Below are positions 8,405 through 17,457 of a DNA stretch of 64,000 nucleotides, piece by piece. The notes beneath the pieces are model-generated. The model was not told where the DNA came from. It worked only from the letters and a program-made list of their open reading frames with translations, and ran no database searches. A program made the translations under genes and the position numbers. Source of the DNA: Pseudomonas sp. RC10 (GTDB lineage Bacteria; Pseudomonadota; Gammaproteobacteria; Pseudomonadales; Pseudomonadaceae); the NCBI RefSeq assembly GCF_038397775.1, contig NZ_CP151650.1:2170001-2234000 (forward strand), given 5' to 3'. Each line of letters opens with the position of its first letter. Positions within the stretch are counted from its first letter, which is position 1.

Positions 8405-9700
8405 ATGTCTTTCAGCAAGCACGTCGCCGCCCAGGCCGTGGCGGTCGCGCGGCACCGTGATCAGTCCGGGACTGGTATTTTGCGCGACCGTTTTTTGCAA
8501 GCTCAACAGCAAGCGGGCGCGTGGGACACCCTGAGCGGGTTTGGCATCGTGCCGCCGCTGAGCGGGCTGACGCTGGCGGTCAAAGCCTGTTTCGATGTGC
8601 GCGGCTGGCCGACCACCGCAGGCTCCCGGGTGCTGGCCAACGCATCGCCGGCCTCGGCTGACGCCCCGCTGGTCGCGGCGTTGAGCCAGTTGGGCGCGGT
8701 GATCACCACGCAAACCAACATGACCGAGTTTGCTTTCGGGGCGTTGGGGTTGAATCCTCATTTCGGCACGCCGGTCACGCCACTGGACGCGACCGGTCAG
8801 CGCATCGCCGGAGGCTCGACCTCGGGCGGCGCGGTCGCCGTGGCGTCAGGCCTTGCAGACATCGCACTGGGCAGCGACACCAGCGGCTCCGTGCGGATCC
8901 CGGCAGCGTTCTGCGGCGTGACAGGCTTCAAGCCGAGCAAGGGGCGTTATCGCGACGACGGCATGCTCTTCCTGTCGCCGACGTTCGACGTTCCGGGTTT
9001 CATCGCCAAGGACGTCGAGACGCTGCTGCGGGTCGATCAGGCGCTGGTGCCCGATGAGTCGGCCCTGCATGCTGTGCCCCTGCGCGGTCGCCGGTTTCTG
9101 GTGCCCCCGACGTTTGCTTTGGCCCACGCCGACGCGGCCGTCACCGAACACTTTCACGCCGCGATCGCACGGCTCAGAAGCGCGGGCGCCGAGGTGATCG
9201 AGCAAGAGTGGCCCGAGCTCGCGGACTTCGGTGAAATCGCCATTGAGGGCGGCATCATCATTGCTGAGGCCTTCACCTGGCACCGCGAGTTCCTGCAAGA
9301 CCGCGCGCACCTCTACGACCCGAGAGTCGGGCCACGCATTGCCCTGGGCGAGCGGGTCACTGCCAGCGCCTACTTTGCCTCGCAGCAAAAACTGACGCAG
9401 TGCAAGACCGATTACGCACAGCGCATGAGCGATTACGACGCGCTCCTCACGCCGACGGTGCCTTTCCTGCCGCCTACACTCAGCGAGCTTGAAGACGACC
9501 CGACCTACTACCGTAAAAATCGCCTGACGTTCCGCCTGACCGAAGTCGCCAACCGGATCGACGCCCCGAGCGTGAGCCTCCCGGCGGCAACCTCAGAACC
9601 CATCGGCCTCTGCCTGACCGGCCACCGTGACGGCGACCGTGCGTTGTTGCACCTGGCCCGGTCGGTCCAGACGGCCCTGCATCTTGAACCCCTGACATGA
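8405..9700 (+). CDS. Amidase signature family amidohydrolase
   Basis: Amidase signature enzyme of 431 residues. The Ser-cisSer-Lys triad is visible: Lys60 in LAVKACFDV, cis-Ser138 in AGGSTSGG and nucleophile Ser162 in GSDTSGSVRIP. The ATG at 8405 is preferred because GAGG lies 7 bases upstream; the ATG at 8399 touches that site and the frame's upstream extension overlaps ehuA. It would hydrolyse a C-N amide bond. It lies 40 bases after ehuA and 10 before ectC. In this operon it may act on an acyl-amide produced from the imported solute, for example an N-acyl diaminobutyrate or a ring-opened amidine; that is inference. Substrate specificity in this family cannot be read from sequence. Confidence 0.85.
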   Translation: MSFSKHVAAQAVAVARHRDQSGTGILRDRFLQAQQQAGAWDTLSGFGIVPPLSGLTLAVKACFDVRGWPTTAGSRVLANASPASADAPLVAALSQLGAVITTQTNMTEFAFGALGLNPHFGTPVTPLDATGQRIAGGSTSGGAVAVASGLADIALGSDTSGSVRIPAAFCGVTGFKPSKGRYRDDGMLFLSPTFDVPGFIAKDVETLLRVDQALVPDESALHAVPLRGRRFLVPPTFALAHADAAVTEHFHAAIARLRSAGAEVIEQEWPELADFGEIAIEGGIIIAEAFTWHREFLQDRAHLYDPRVGPRIALGERVTASAYFASQQKLTQCKTDYAQRMSDYDALLTPTVPFLPPTLSELEDDPTYYRKNRLTFRLTEVANRIDAPSVSLPAATSEPIGLCLTGHRDGDRALLHLARSVQTALHLEPLT

Positions 9701-9710
9701 GAGAACACCC

Positions 9711-10097
9711 ATGATCGTGCGCACCCTGGAACAGCTCGCTCAAACCGGCAGTCACGTCGTCACCGAGAAATGGCGCAGCACCCGCCTGATCGTCAAGTCC
9801 GATGGTCTGGGCTATTCGGTGCATCACACCGTGGTGCCCGAAGGCAACGCCGTTCATTGCCATTACAAAAACCACTACGAGACCAATTACTGCATTGCCG
9901 GGGAAGGCGAGGTATTGCACGTGGAGAGTGGCGAGACCTTCCCGATCCGGGTGGGCACCACCTACGCACTGGACCAGCACGACGAACACATCCTCAAGGC
10001 GACCAAGGGCGACCTGCACCTGGTGTGCGTGTTCAATCCGCCGATCCAGGGCAATGAAACCCACAACGCCGACGGCGGCTACGATGCCGCCAGTTGA
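9711..10097 (+). CDS. ectC: Solitary ectoine synthase EctC (cupin)
   Basis: Ectoine synthase homologue of 128 residues, the usual EctC length, starting MIVRTLE as in many EctC proteins. The iron ligands known from EctC structures are at the same numbers: Glu57, Tyr85 and His93. Trp21, Arg25 and Thr40 are also retained, and the C-terminal VCVFNPP and GNETH follow the family. EctC closes N-gamma-acetyl-diaminobutyrate to ectoine, with some reverse hydrolysis, and can cyclise glutamine to ADPC. There is no ectA, ectB or ectD in the window, so this is an orphan ectC within an uptake operon. It may use an imported precursor or work on a related substrate. Orphan ectC genes are known in some non-producers. 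The protein looks intact. Confidence 0.93.
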   Translation: MIVRTLEQLAQTGSHVVTEKWRSTRLIVKSDGLGYSVHHTVVPEGNAVHCHYKNHYETNYCIAGEGEVLHVESGETFPIRVGTTYALDQHDEHILKATKGDLHLVCVFNPPIQGNETHNADGGYDAAS

Positions 10098-10126
10098 GCC
10101 TCTGACGTTTCAGTGAGGGTTTTCGG

Positions 10127-11230
10127 GTGGTCAACTACACCGATTATTTCAGCGCCTCCTACGAGGTCGCCCGGCGCACGTTTCGCAACGCCGTAAAGGC
10201 GGTCGACGGCGAACTGAGCGCCTATCTGCACCCGGATGCCAGAGGCGCTCACGGGGAAGAGCTGACGATCGATGTCGGGCACATCGGGCGGATCGACGCG
10301 CCTCGGCAATTGATCATGATCAGCGGCACCCACGGCCTCGAAGGGTTCGCGGGCTCGGCGTTGCAGATCGGCTGGCTCAAACAGTTGAGTGCGCGGGCAC
10401 TTAATGACGAGGTCGGTGTGCTGCTGATTCATGGGCTTAACCCCTATGGTTTTTCCCACGGTTCGCGGACCACGGTGAACGGCGTGGACCTCAATCGCAA
10501 TTTCATCGACCACACCGCCGTGCCGGTGACGAATGCGCTGTACGCGCAGCTCCATCCGTATCTGTTGCCGCAGTGGTGGGACGATAACTACCGCTCGGCC
10601 TGCGACATCGGGATCATGGATTTTCGGCTCAAATACGGCGATGACGTGTACTTCAACACCTTCGCGGGTGGGCAATACCTGTACCCCCAGGGCACTTGCT
10701 TCGGCGGGTTTTCACGTGAGTGGGAAAGCCTGACACTGGAGCGCGTGGTGCAGACCGCTGTGGGACATGCCGAGCGCGTGGCCGTCATCGATTGGCACAC
10801 GGGCATTGGTGAATACGGCAAGCCGTTCTACCTGAATTTCGGCAGCGACAGCTCCGACGCCCAACGGCAAACAGCCGATTGGTGGGGGCTGGACACGGTG
10901 ACGGGATCACGCCCCCATGGCCGTGCCCGACCGCGCTACCAGGGGCTGGTGTTTCAGGGGATCGAATCGTTTTTGCCCCAGGCCATCGTGGCCGGGGGTG
11001 TGATCGAGTTCGGGACACGGGGTTCGGTGGCGGGCGACCTCGCCATTCGCCAGGACCTGTGGCTGCGCAATTACGGCCACCGCCTCAGCGAAGACACGCG
11101 TACTCAGATGCACGCGGACCTGCTCGACTCACTCAACCCTGTCTCCTACCAATGGCGCGAACAGGTGTTGACTCTCGGGCTGCCGATCATTGACGCCACC
11201 CTCGATGGGCTGGCGCGTTGGCAGGCCTGA
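10127..11230 (+). CDS. DUF2817 family M14-like zinc metallohydrolase
   Basis: Protein of 367 residues matching DUF2817, a family with a zinc carboxypeptidase/aspartoacylase-like fold. A metal site can be read: His69 and Glu72 in SGTHGLEG and His224 in VIDWHTG. VNGVDLNRNF near 117-126 is the M14-style substrate loop, and GGVIEFGTRG near 290 may hold the catalytic Glu. The GTG start at 10127 has GAGG about 9 bases upstream. It sits 29 bases after ectC. EutE/DoeB, which deacetylates N-acetyl-diaminobutyrate in ectoine catabolism, is from the related AspA family, so this protein could be its functional stand-in. That is inference; no substrate has been assigned from sequence. Confidence 0.8.
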   Translation: MVNYTDYFSASYEVARRTFRNAVKAVDGELSAYLHPDARGAHGEELTIDVGHIGRIDAPRQLIMISGTHGLEGFAGSALQIGWLKQLSARALNDEVGVLLIHGLNPYGFSHGSRTTVNGVDLNRNFIDHTAVPVTNALYAQLHPYLLPQWWDDNYRSACDIGIMDFRLKYGDDVYFNTFAGGQYLYPQGTCFGGFSREWESLTLERVVQTAVGHAERVAVIDWHTGIGEYGKPFYLNFGSDSSDAQRQTADWWGLDTVTGSRPHGRARPRYQGLVFQGIESFLPQAIVAGGVIEFGTRGSVAGDLAIRQDLWLRNYGHRLSEDTRTQMHADLLDSLNPVSYQWREQVLTLGLPIIDATLDGLARWQA

Positions 11231-11252
11231 ACCCATTCAAAGGAGCAAGCTC

Positions 11253-12116
11253 ATGAGCGTCAACTTTCTACTGGATCACCTGGTCATCGCGGTTAACGAC
11301 CTGCCTCGCGCGATTGAAGATTATCGGCAACTGGGGTTTCAGGTTCTCGTCGGTGGCCGCCATCAACACGCGCCGACGCAAAATGCGTTGGTGTACTTTC
11401 TCGATGGCACGTACCTGGAGCTGATCGAGTGGACCGCGCCCGCGCCGGGTGAAAAGTGGTACGAACGCCTGACCCGGCACGGCGAGGGCTTCGTGGATGT
11501 GGCGTTCGTGCCGTCGAACATCGGCCAGGCCGTCGCCAACGCCGCCGCTACGGGCGTTCAGTACCGTGGGCCTATCGACGGCTCGCGGGTCAAACCGACG
11601 GGTGAGCATGTGCAGTGGCAGCTGGCCTGGCCCGCGCTGCATGGCCTGCCGTTTTTGTGCGGTGACGTGACGCCGCGTTCGTTGCGGGTGCCGGAGGGCG
11701 AGGTGCGTGTGCAGCCGAATCGCGCCACCGGGATTCAGTCGATTGCGATTGCGGTCGATGATCTGCAGGCGAGCACACAGGCCTATCGCGGGTTGTTGGG
11801 AGACGAGGCTGAGGTGGGTGCTGAAGACACGTCGCTGACCGACACGCAGGGCGTGGTGGTGAGGACGTTGCACGTCGGGGAGGCCGCGCTGCATCTGGTA
11901 TCGCCTGTCGGTTCGATCAACACCGGGCTGAGCGAGCGCTTGTCGACGCTGCTGAAAACCCGTGGAGAGGGCGTCTATGCGATGTCCATCGCCGGGATCG
12001 AACCGGGAATTTCAGCGCAGACGGTTGCGCAATTCAGCCACGGTGTCACCCTCAGCGTCGCGGATCGGAACCTGACGCTGCTCGAACAGATCACCCCCTT
12101 GTCCCACGAGGGCTGA
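11253..12116 (+). CDS. VOC family protein with glyoxalase-like domain
   Basis: About 287 residues. The N-terminus (LLDHLVIAVNDLPRAIEDY) is a VOC/glyoxalase module and a second module begins near residue 145 (IQSIAIAVDDLQASTQAYRG). It resembles the glyoxalase-like group that acts on varied small substrates. The ATG at 11253 has AAAGGAG upstream; the longer frame from 11190 overlaps the DUF2817 gene and is not used. It is the last gene of the ehu-ectC operon. Its reaction is unknown; metal-dependent isomerisation or ring opening is possible. Confidence 0.8.
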   Translation: MSVNFLLDHLVIAVNDLPRAIEDYRQLGFQVLVGGRHQHAPTQNALVYFLDGTYLELIEWTAPAPGEKWYERLTRHGEGFVDVAFVPSNIGQAVANAAATGVQYRGPIDGSRVKPTGEHVQWQLAWPALHGLPFLCGDVTPRSLRVPEGEVRVQPNRATGIQSIAIAVDDLQASTQAYRGLLGDEAEVGAEDTSLTDTQGVVVRTLHVGEAALHLVSPVGSINTGLSERLSTLLKTRGEGVYAMSIAGIEPGISAQTVAQFSHGVTLSVADRNLTLLEQITPLSHEG

Positions 12117-12132
12117 CGGAGTCGAACAACGT

Positions 12133-12155
12133 CTGAGTGACCGGTCACCGCTCAG
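12133..12155 (+). terminator. Palindromic hairpin after the ehu-ectC operon
   Basis: Contains the perfect 12-bp palindrome GTGACCGGTCAC (12137-12148), flanked by CTGAG and CTCAG. TCGTTT follows. It may end the operon or act as an operator for rarD, which starts 33 bases later. Confidence 0.4.
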
Positions 12156-12187
12156 TCGTTTCATAACAAGGCCGGAAAGGATTACTG

Positions 12188-13075
12188 ATGCAAACTGCCG
12201 TCAACCCGCGCAAGGGCTACCTGTTGGGCCTGAGCGCGTATTTCATGTGGGGCTTCATCCCGCTGTACTTCAAAGCTGTCGAAAGCGTGCCCGCTGTGGA
12301 AATCATCATCCACCGCGTGCTGTGGTCGGCCCTGTTCGGCTCGCTGATGCTGCTGATCTGGAAACACCCTGGCTGGGGGCGCGAGCTCCTGCAGAACCCG
12401 CGTCGGCTGGGTGTGCTGGCGGTGAGTGGGTGCCTGATCGCAACCAACTGGCTGGTCTACGTCTGGGCCGTGAACCATGGTCGGATGCTGGAGGCGAGCC
12501 TGGGGTATTACATCAACCCTCTGATCAACGTCTTGCTCGGCATGTTGCTGATGGGCGAACGCCTGCGCCGCTTGCAATGGGTGGCGGTGGGGTTGGCATC
12601 CATTGGCGTCGGGCAGCAGGTTTGGCAGGTCGGCAGCTTGCCATGGGTGTCGCTGGCACTGGCCCTCTCGTTCGGCTTCTACGGGCTGATTCGCAAGCGT
12701 GCTCCGGTGGCCGCGCTGCCGGGTCTGGTGGTCGAAACCTGGCTGCTGGTGCCGTTGGCGTTGGCCTGGGTGGCCTTTCATCCGGAATCCGACAGCTTTC
12801 AGCCCGCCTTTCTGCTCAGTCATGACGTGCTCTGGTTGACCCTCGCGGGGCTGATCACGCTCATTCCATTGCTGTGTTTCAACGCCGCCGCGCGGCACCT
12901 GCCGTATTCGACGCTGGGCTTTCTGCAATACCTCGCGCCAACGCTGGTGCTGATCCTGGCCGTGACGCTGTTCGGCGAAGTCCTGGCGCCCGCGACGCTG
13001 ACGGCGTTCGTGTTCATCTGGCTGGGGCTGTTGGTGTACAGCGTGGATACGTGGAGGCAATTGCGCAAACAGTGA
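12188..13075 (+). CDS. rarD: RarD, EamA/DMT-family transporter
   Basis: Inner-membrane protein of 295 residues with about ten hydrophobic segments, the length and organisation of RarD in the drug/metabolite transporter superfamily. The start KGYLLGLSAYFMWGFIPLYF and the following EIIIHRVLWS are characteristic. Its substrate is unclear, and the name comes from a chloramphenicol-sensitivity link. It follows the VOC gene by 71 bases with a palindrome between, so it may be a separate unit. Confidence 0.9.
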   Translation: MQTAVNPRKGYLLGLSAYFMWGFIPLYFKAVESVPAVEIIIHRVLWSALFGSLMLLIWKHPGWGRELLQNPRRLGVLAVSGCLIATNWLVYVWAVNHGRMLEASLGYYINPLINVLLGMLLMGERLRRLQWVAVGLASIGVGQQVWQVGSLPWVSLALALSFGFYGLIRKRAPVAALPGLVVETWLLVPLALAWVAFHPESDSFQPAFLLSHDVLWLTLAGLITLIPLLCFNAAARHLPYSTLGFLQYLAPTLVLILAVTLFGEVLAPATLTAFVFIWLGLLVYSVDTWRQLRKQ

Positions 13076-13190
13076 CGTTCAGAGAAGGACGATCTACCGG
13101 TTTCAAAAACGGAGGTGTCGAACGCTGATCCAAAGGCAGCGCTTCGGACAGAAACCTCTGCGTGAATTCCAATAACAATCAGGTACGCAG

Positions 13191-15137
13191 ATGAACATCA
13201 AACAGAAATTGACGAGGGCCTTCGCCCTCATCGCCAGCTTGCCCATCATTGCGGTGGCTGCCGTCGTGATCATTAACCTGCGCGAGGATGCGCAGACGGA
13301 TTTCGTCGACAGCAGTAGCCGGGAGATTCGCCAGGTCGCCAATGGCATCCAGTTATTCTTCGACGGCATCTCGCAGAATGTGGACTACCTGGCGCAACAT
13401 CCGTTGATCGTCGGCACGGGGGAGGGCGTCAGGAACTACATGGCCGCCAACCCGCGTGAAGTCCCGCAAACCGAGGTCGACAAACAGATTTTCAGTCTGT
13501 TCGAAGGCCTGGCCAAAGCCCATCCTGACTATGCGTACGTCGCTTACGGGTTGAACAACGGCACCTACGAGCTGTGGCCGGAAGACCTGAAACTGGCCAA
13601 CTACGACCCGCGCCAACGTCCGTGGTACAAGACCGCCCAGGCCAATCCCGGCAAAACCCTGCGCACCTCCGCTTACTACTGGGCGGGCGATGACGCAGTA
13701 TTGGTCAGCACCGTTCGTGCCGTGAACAACGCCTTCGGGAATTCGGGTGGCGTGGTCAACATCGACGTGTCGCTCAAGCAGCTGACCACCCTCGTCAAGC
13801 AGATCAAGCTGGGAGACACCGGTTACCTGATGCTGATCGAAAACGACGGCACCGTGCTGGTCGACCCCAAGCAGCCCGAACACAACTTCAAGAAACTGGG
13901 TGAGTTGGGCGACGGTTTCACCGAGTTGGCCAAGGCGGGTCCGGGGCTGATCAAGGTGACTATCAACGGCGAGCCGTTCATGGCCAACGTCTTCCCTTCT
14001 GACAAGCTGGGATGGCGCTTCATTGGCCTGATCAAACAGGACGAAGTCATGGCTTCAGCCACGCACCTGACATGGGTGATCGCGATCATCGCCGCTGTGT
14101 TGGCAGTGGTCTTTGCGCTGCTCGGGGCCAGTTTTGCGACCCTGATCGTGCGGCCGATTCGCAGCGTGGCCAGCGGTCTGGAAGGCATCGCGCAAGGCGA
14201 GGGTGACCTGACCCAGAACCTGGCCGTACGGGGCAAAGATGAAACCGCGCAACTGGCCAACTGGTTCAATCAGTTCCTGGCCGCGATTCGCGGATTGATC
14301 CAGCACATCGGTCACGCGGCGACACGCATTCTCGACAGCTCGGCTACCTCCACCCGTGTGTCCAATGACATGGCCCAAGCCGCCGGACGCCAACGTGAAG
14401 CAGTGGACATGGTCTCGACGGCGTTTCATGAAATGGTCGCCACCGCCAACGAAGTCGCACGCTCATGCAGTCAGGCAGCAGCGTCGGCAGACAGCGGTCA
14501 GCAGCAGGCTCGCGAAGGTCAACGCCAGATCGATGATGCGGTCACCAGCGTTGATCAATTGAGCACCGAGATCTCCCGCTCGGCCCACGACATGACTCAG
14601 CTGGAAAAGGACAGCAACGATATTCAGTCGATCCTCGACACCATCCGTTCGATCGCCGAGCAGACCAACCTGCTGGCGCTCAACGCCGCCATCGAAGCTG
14701 CCCGCGCGGGCGAGCAGGGTCGAGGTTTTGCGGTGGTCGCCGACGAAGTGCGCGCGCTGGCCAAACGCACCGCAGACTCGACGGCCGAGATCGATTCGTT
14801 GCTGGGCAATCTGGCCAGAAGGACAGCCTCAGTGGCGCAGCAGATGCACGCCAGCCTTGATGTGTCGCAGCAGTCCGTGGCGAAGATCGGCCAGGCCCGC
14901 AGCAGCTTCGGTCAGATTCGCGAATCGGTGGACGTGATTCGCGACATGAACACTCAGATCGCCACCGCCGCCGAGGAGCAGCATCAGGTGGCAGAAGACA
15001 TCAATCGCCACATCAGCCAGATTCATGGCGACGCACAGTTGGTGTCGAGCCTGGCCAACGCCGCTCAGAATGATTCTGAAAACCTGGCCGCGCTGTCTCG
15101 TGAACTCGATGGTCTGGTGCGTCGGTTCAAGACCTGA
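13191..15137 (+). CDS. Methyl-accepting chemotaxis protein with dCache domain
   Basis: Chemoreceptor of 648 residues. TM1 is at about 12-30, a periplasmic double-Cache domain at about 35-280, TM2 at about 285-310, HAMP at about 310-365 and the signalling coiled coil to the C-terminus. The signalling hairpin tip [20 protein letters not shown] lies near 488-507. [10 protein letters not shown] in the Cache domain resembles the ligand motif of receptors for amino acids and amines such as PctA and McpU, so an amine or amino acid ligand is likely but unproven. No CheR-binding pentapeptide is seen at the C-terminus. Confidence 0.92.
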   Translation: MNIKQKLTRAFALIASLPIIAVAAVVIINLREDAQTDFVDSSSREIRQVANGIQLFFDGISQNVDYLAQHPLIVGTGEGVRNYMAANPREVPQTEVDKQIFSLFEGLAKAHPDYAYVAYGLNNGTYELWPEDLKLANYDPRQRPWYKTAQANPGKTLRTSAYYWAGDDAVLVSTVRAVNNAFGNSGGVVNIDVSLKQLTTLVKQIKLGDTGYLMLIENDGTVLVDPKQPEHNFKKLGELGDGFTELAKAGPGLIKVTINGEPFMANVFPSDKLGWRFIGLIKQDEVMASATHLTWVIAIIAAVLAVVFALLGASFATLIVRPIRSVASGLEGIAQGEGDLTQNLAVRGKDETAQLANWFNQFLAAIRGLIQHIGHAATRILDSSATSTRVSNDMAQAAGRQREAVDMVSTAFHEMVATANEVARSCSQAAASADSGQQQAREGQRQIDDAVTSVDQLSTEISRSAHDMTQLEKDSNDIQSILDTIRSIAEQTNLLALNAAIEAARAGEQGRGFAVVADEVRALAKRTADSTAEIDSLLGNLARRTASVAQQMHASLDVSQQSVAKIGQARSSFGQIRESVDVIRDMNTQIATAAEEQHQVAEDINRHISQIHGDAQLVSSLANAAQNDSENLAALSRELDGLVRRFKT

Positions 15138-15148
15138 AGCCTGGTGGG

Positions 15149-16066
15149 TCAGGCGACCTTCCAGCTGCCTTCCGCCTCGCGCACAACGCCGCCGACCCAG
15201 TCCACGAACGCGCGGACGGTTGGCGACAGGTGGCGGTTCTTCGGGTAGAGCACCGAGAGCGGAACGGCGGGGGCAGGGCAGTTGGCCAAGACGTGCACCA
15301 GTCGTCCGCTGGCCAGGTGATGACGCACCATGTAGCTCCCGGCCCGGATTAGCCCCAGCCCTCCCAAGGCGCATTCGACGTAAGCGTCGGTGTCATTGAC
15401 GATGAGGCGTTCCGGCATGCGGATGCAGCGCTCTTCGCCGTCCATCACGAAGTGCCACTCCAGCGACCGGGCCGTTCGGCTGGAGAGGTAACCCACGGCG
15501 TGATGGTCGGCCAGGTCTTCGAGCGTGTTCGGCGTGCCGTGCTCGGCCAAGTATTCCGGGGACGCGCAGACAATCCAGTCGAACGCGCCGATGCGCTTGG
15601 CCACCAGCGTCGGCGAGTCCTCGGGCGTGCCTGCGCGGATCACGCAATCGATCCCTTCCTGAATCAGTTCGACCGTGCGGTCCGCCATGGTCAGGGTGAG
15701 TTCGACGTCGGGAAAGCGCGCCTGGAAATCCTTGATCCGTGGCAGCACCACCAGCCGTGCCAGCGACAGCGTCATGTCCACCCGCAAGCGGCCTCGGGGC
15801 TTTCCGGCGGAACCGGGAAAGCTTGACTCGACCGCTTCGATGTCCGCCAGCAAGCGTCTGCATTGGTCGTAATACAGCGTGCCGTCCGGAGTCAGGCTGA
15901 TGTGGCGCGTGGTCCTGCGCAACAGGCACACCCCGAGAAACGCCTCCAGTTCTTTCACTGAACGGGTGACCCGCGAAGGGGGCAGGGACAGGCTTTCGGC
16001 CGCGCGGGTGAAGCTGTGCATTTCAACCACACGGGCGTAGATCTGCATCGATTGAATACGGTCCAC
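15149..16066 (-). CDS. LysR family transcriptional regulator (divergent from RND pump)
   Basis: LysR regulator of 305 residues of the CrgA-like group. The HTH lies at about 15-45 (FTRAAESLSLPPSRVTRSV), followed by LLRRTTRHISLT and the effector domain (about 90-295). The start is GTG at 16066 with GGAG 8 bases upstream. Only 11 bases separate its stop from the chemoreceptor stop. It is divergent from the RND operon (206-base gap) and is the likely local regulator of that pump. Confidence 0.88.
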   Translation of the reverse strand: MDRIQSMQIYARVVEMHSFTRAAESLSLPPSRVTRSVKELEAFLGVCLLRRTTRHISLTPDGTLYYDQCRRLLADIEAVESSFPGSAGKPRGRLRVDMTLSLARLVVLPRIKDFQARFPDVELTLTMADRTVELIQEGIDCVIRAGTPEDSPTLVAKRIGAFDWIVCASPEYLAEHGTPNTLEDLADHHAVGYLSSRTARSLEWHFVMDGEERCIRMPERLIVNDTDAYVECALGGLGLIRAGSYMVRHHLASGRLVHVLANCPAPAVPLSVLYPKNRHLSPTVRAFVDWVGGVVREAEGSWKVA

Positions 16067-16091
16067 ACGCTCGCTCCGGCTGACAAAATCA

Positions 16092-16108
16092 ATTGCAGTT
16101 GTAGCAAT
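16092..16108. promoter_or_regulatory. LysR-type box upstream of the LysR and RND genes
   Basis: Inverted repeat ATTGC-N7-GCAAT containing the T-N11-A pattern of LysR sites (T16094, A16106). It lies 26 bases before the LysR start, where autoregulation and activation of the divergent operon would be expected. Confidence 0.5.
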
Positions 16109-16272
16109 AAGCCCGGTTTTTTTCGAGGACTAAAAAAACAGATTCGCTTGATATCACTCGATTATCAGTGGGGGTTATTCCATTTCAGGCAATAAACATA
16201 GCCAAGTTTTGATCTAGATGATCCCTGAGGGACGGCCTCAGACTGCGGGTATTCAACTTTGGAATCACTCGC

Positions 16273-17457
16273 ATGAATCCCTTCAAAAAACAGCACCTGT
16301 TGGCGGTAGCCGTGCTTGCAGCCATCGGCGCTGGCAGTGCCTTCTGGAAGCCCGGCGCGGACGCTCAAGCCGAACCGGCCGCTCCACTGCCCGCTGTGAA
16401 ATACAAATCCGCCCAGTTGCGCTGGGTCTCCGATTCCCAGGATTTTACCGGGCGTCTGGAAGCCGTCGATGTGGTGGACGTGCGCCCGAAAGTGGCGGGC
16501 ACGCTGCTGACCGTGCACTTCAAGGACGGCCAGTCGGTGCGTCAGAACGATTTGCTGTTCACCATCGACCCTGCGCCCTTCGAAACCCAGGTGCGTCAGG
16601 CACAGGCCAATGTGGCGGGCGCTGAGGAGCGGCAACGGCACGCGAACGTCGAGCAGGCGCGCGGCAAGCGGCTGATGGAGTCTAACTCGATTGCGCGCAG
16701 GGATTTTGACGCCTTCGACAACGCTGCCCGTGAAGCGGCCGCTGCGTTGAAAGGCGCACAGGCTGCCTTGGCGCAGGCTCAACTCATGCTCAGTTATACC
16801 CAGGTCAGGGCACCCATCGCAGGCCGTATTTCCCGTGCGGAAATCACCGCCGGTAACGTGGTCATGGCAGGTGGCGATGCCATGCCGCTGACCCGCATCG
16901 TGTCCGATGGCAAGCTCTATGCCTCGTTCAACGTGGATGAACAGAGCTATCTTCGCCTCATTGCGCCGTCACTGCGGTCAGGTACGCAACCGATGGTCAA
17001 AGTGGGCCTGGCCAGCGATGACGCCTTTCCGTATTCCGCCGTGATCGAATCCCTCGACAACCAGATGGACACGCGATCGGGCACCGTGCGCGTTCGCGCC
17101 CGGCTTGAAAAAGTCAGCCCGGAAATGCTCTCGGGTTTGCAGGCGCGGGTGCGTCTGCAAAGCGGTTCTCCGTACAAGGCCGTGATGGTGGAAGAAACCG
17201 TGGTGAGCACGGACCAGGATCGGAAATACGTGCTCGTCGTCAATGCGCAAAACAAGGTCGAACGCCGCTTCGTCGAGTTGGGCACGTTGCAGGGTAACGA
17301 CCGGGTGGTGCGTAGTGGCGTTGAGGCCGATGAAAAGGTGATCGTTGACGGCGCATTCCGTGCATCCCCTGGTGCCGAAGTGGCTCCGGTGGCGGCTGAT
17401 GCCCAGAGCGATGCTCAGAAGGCCTCGGCCAAGATTTCCACTGGAGGTCGGTCGTGA
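16273..17457 (+). CDS. RND efflux periplasmic adaptor (MexE/AcrA family)
   Basis: Membrane-fusion protein of 394 residues with an N-terminal signal or anchor helix. The lipoyl half-motifs are VDVRPKVAGTLLTVHFKDG and YTQVRAPIAGRISRAEI, separated by an alpha-hairpin (about 95-160); a beta-barrel region follows (about 200-300). It links the inner-membrane pump to the outer-membrane channel. It is the first gene of a three-gene operon, with GTGA overlap to the pump gene. No lipobox Cys is seen at the start, unlike MexA. Confidence 0.9.
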   Translation: MNPFKKQHLLAVAVLAAIGAGSAFWKPGADAQAEPAAPLPAVKYKSAQLRWVSDSQDFTGRLEAVDVVDVRPKVAGTLLTVHFKDGQSVRQNDLLFTIDPAPFETQVRQAQANVAGAEERQRHANVEQARGKRLMESNSIARRDFDAFDNAAREAAAALKGAQAALAQAQLMLSYTQVRAPIAGRISRAEITAGNVVMAGGDAMPLTRIVSDGKLYASFNVDEQSYLRLIAPSLRSGTQPMVKVGLASDDAFPYSAVIESLDNQMDTRSGTVRVRARLEKVSPEMLSGLQARVRLQSGSPYKAVMVEETVVSTDQDRKYVLVVNAQNKVERRFVELGTLQGNDRVVRSGVEADEKVIVDGAFRASPGAEVAPVAADAQSDAQKASAKISTGGRS

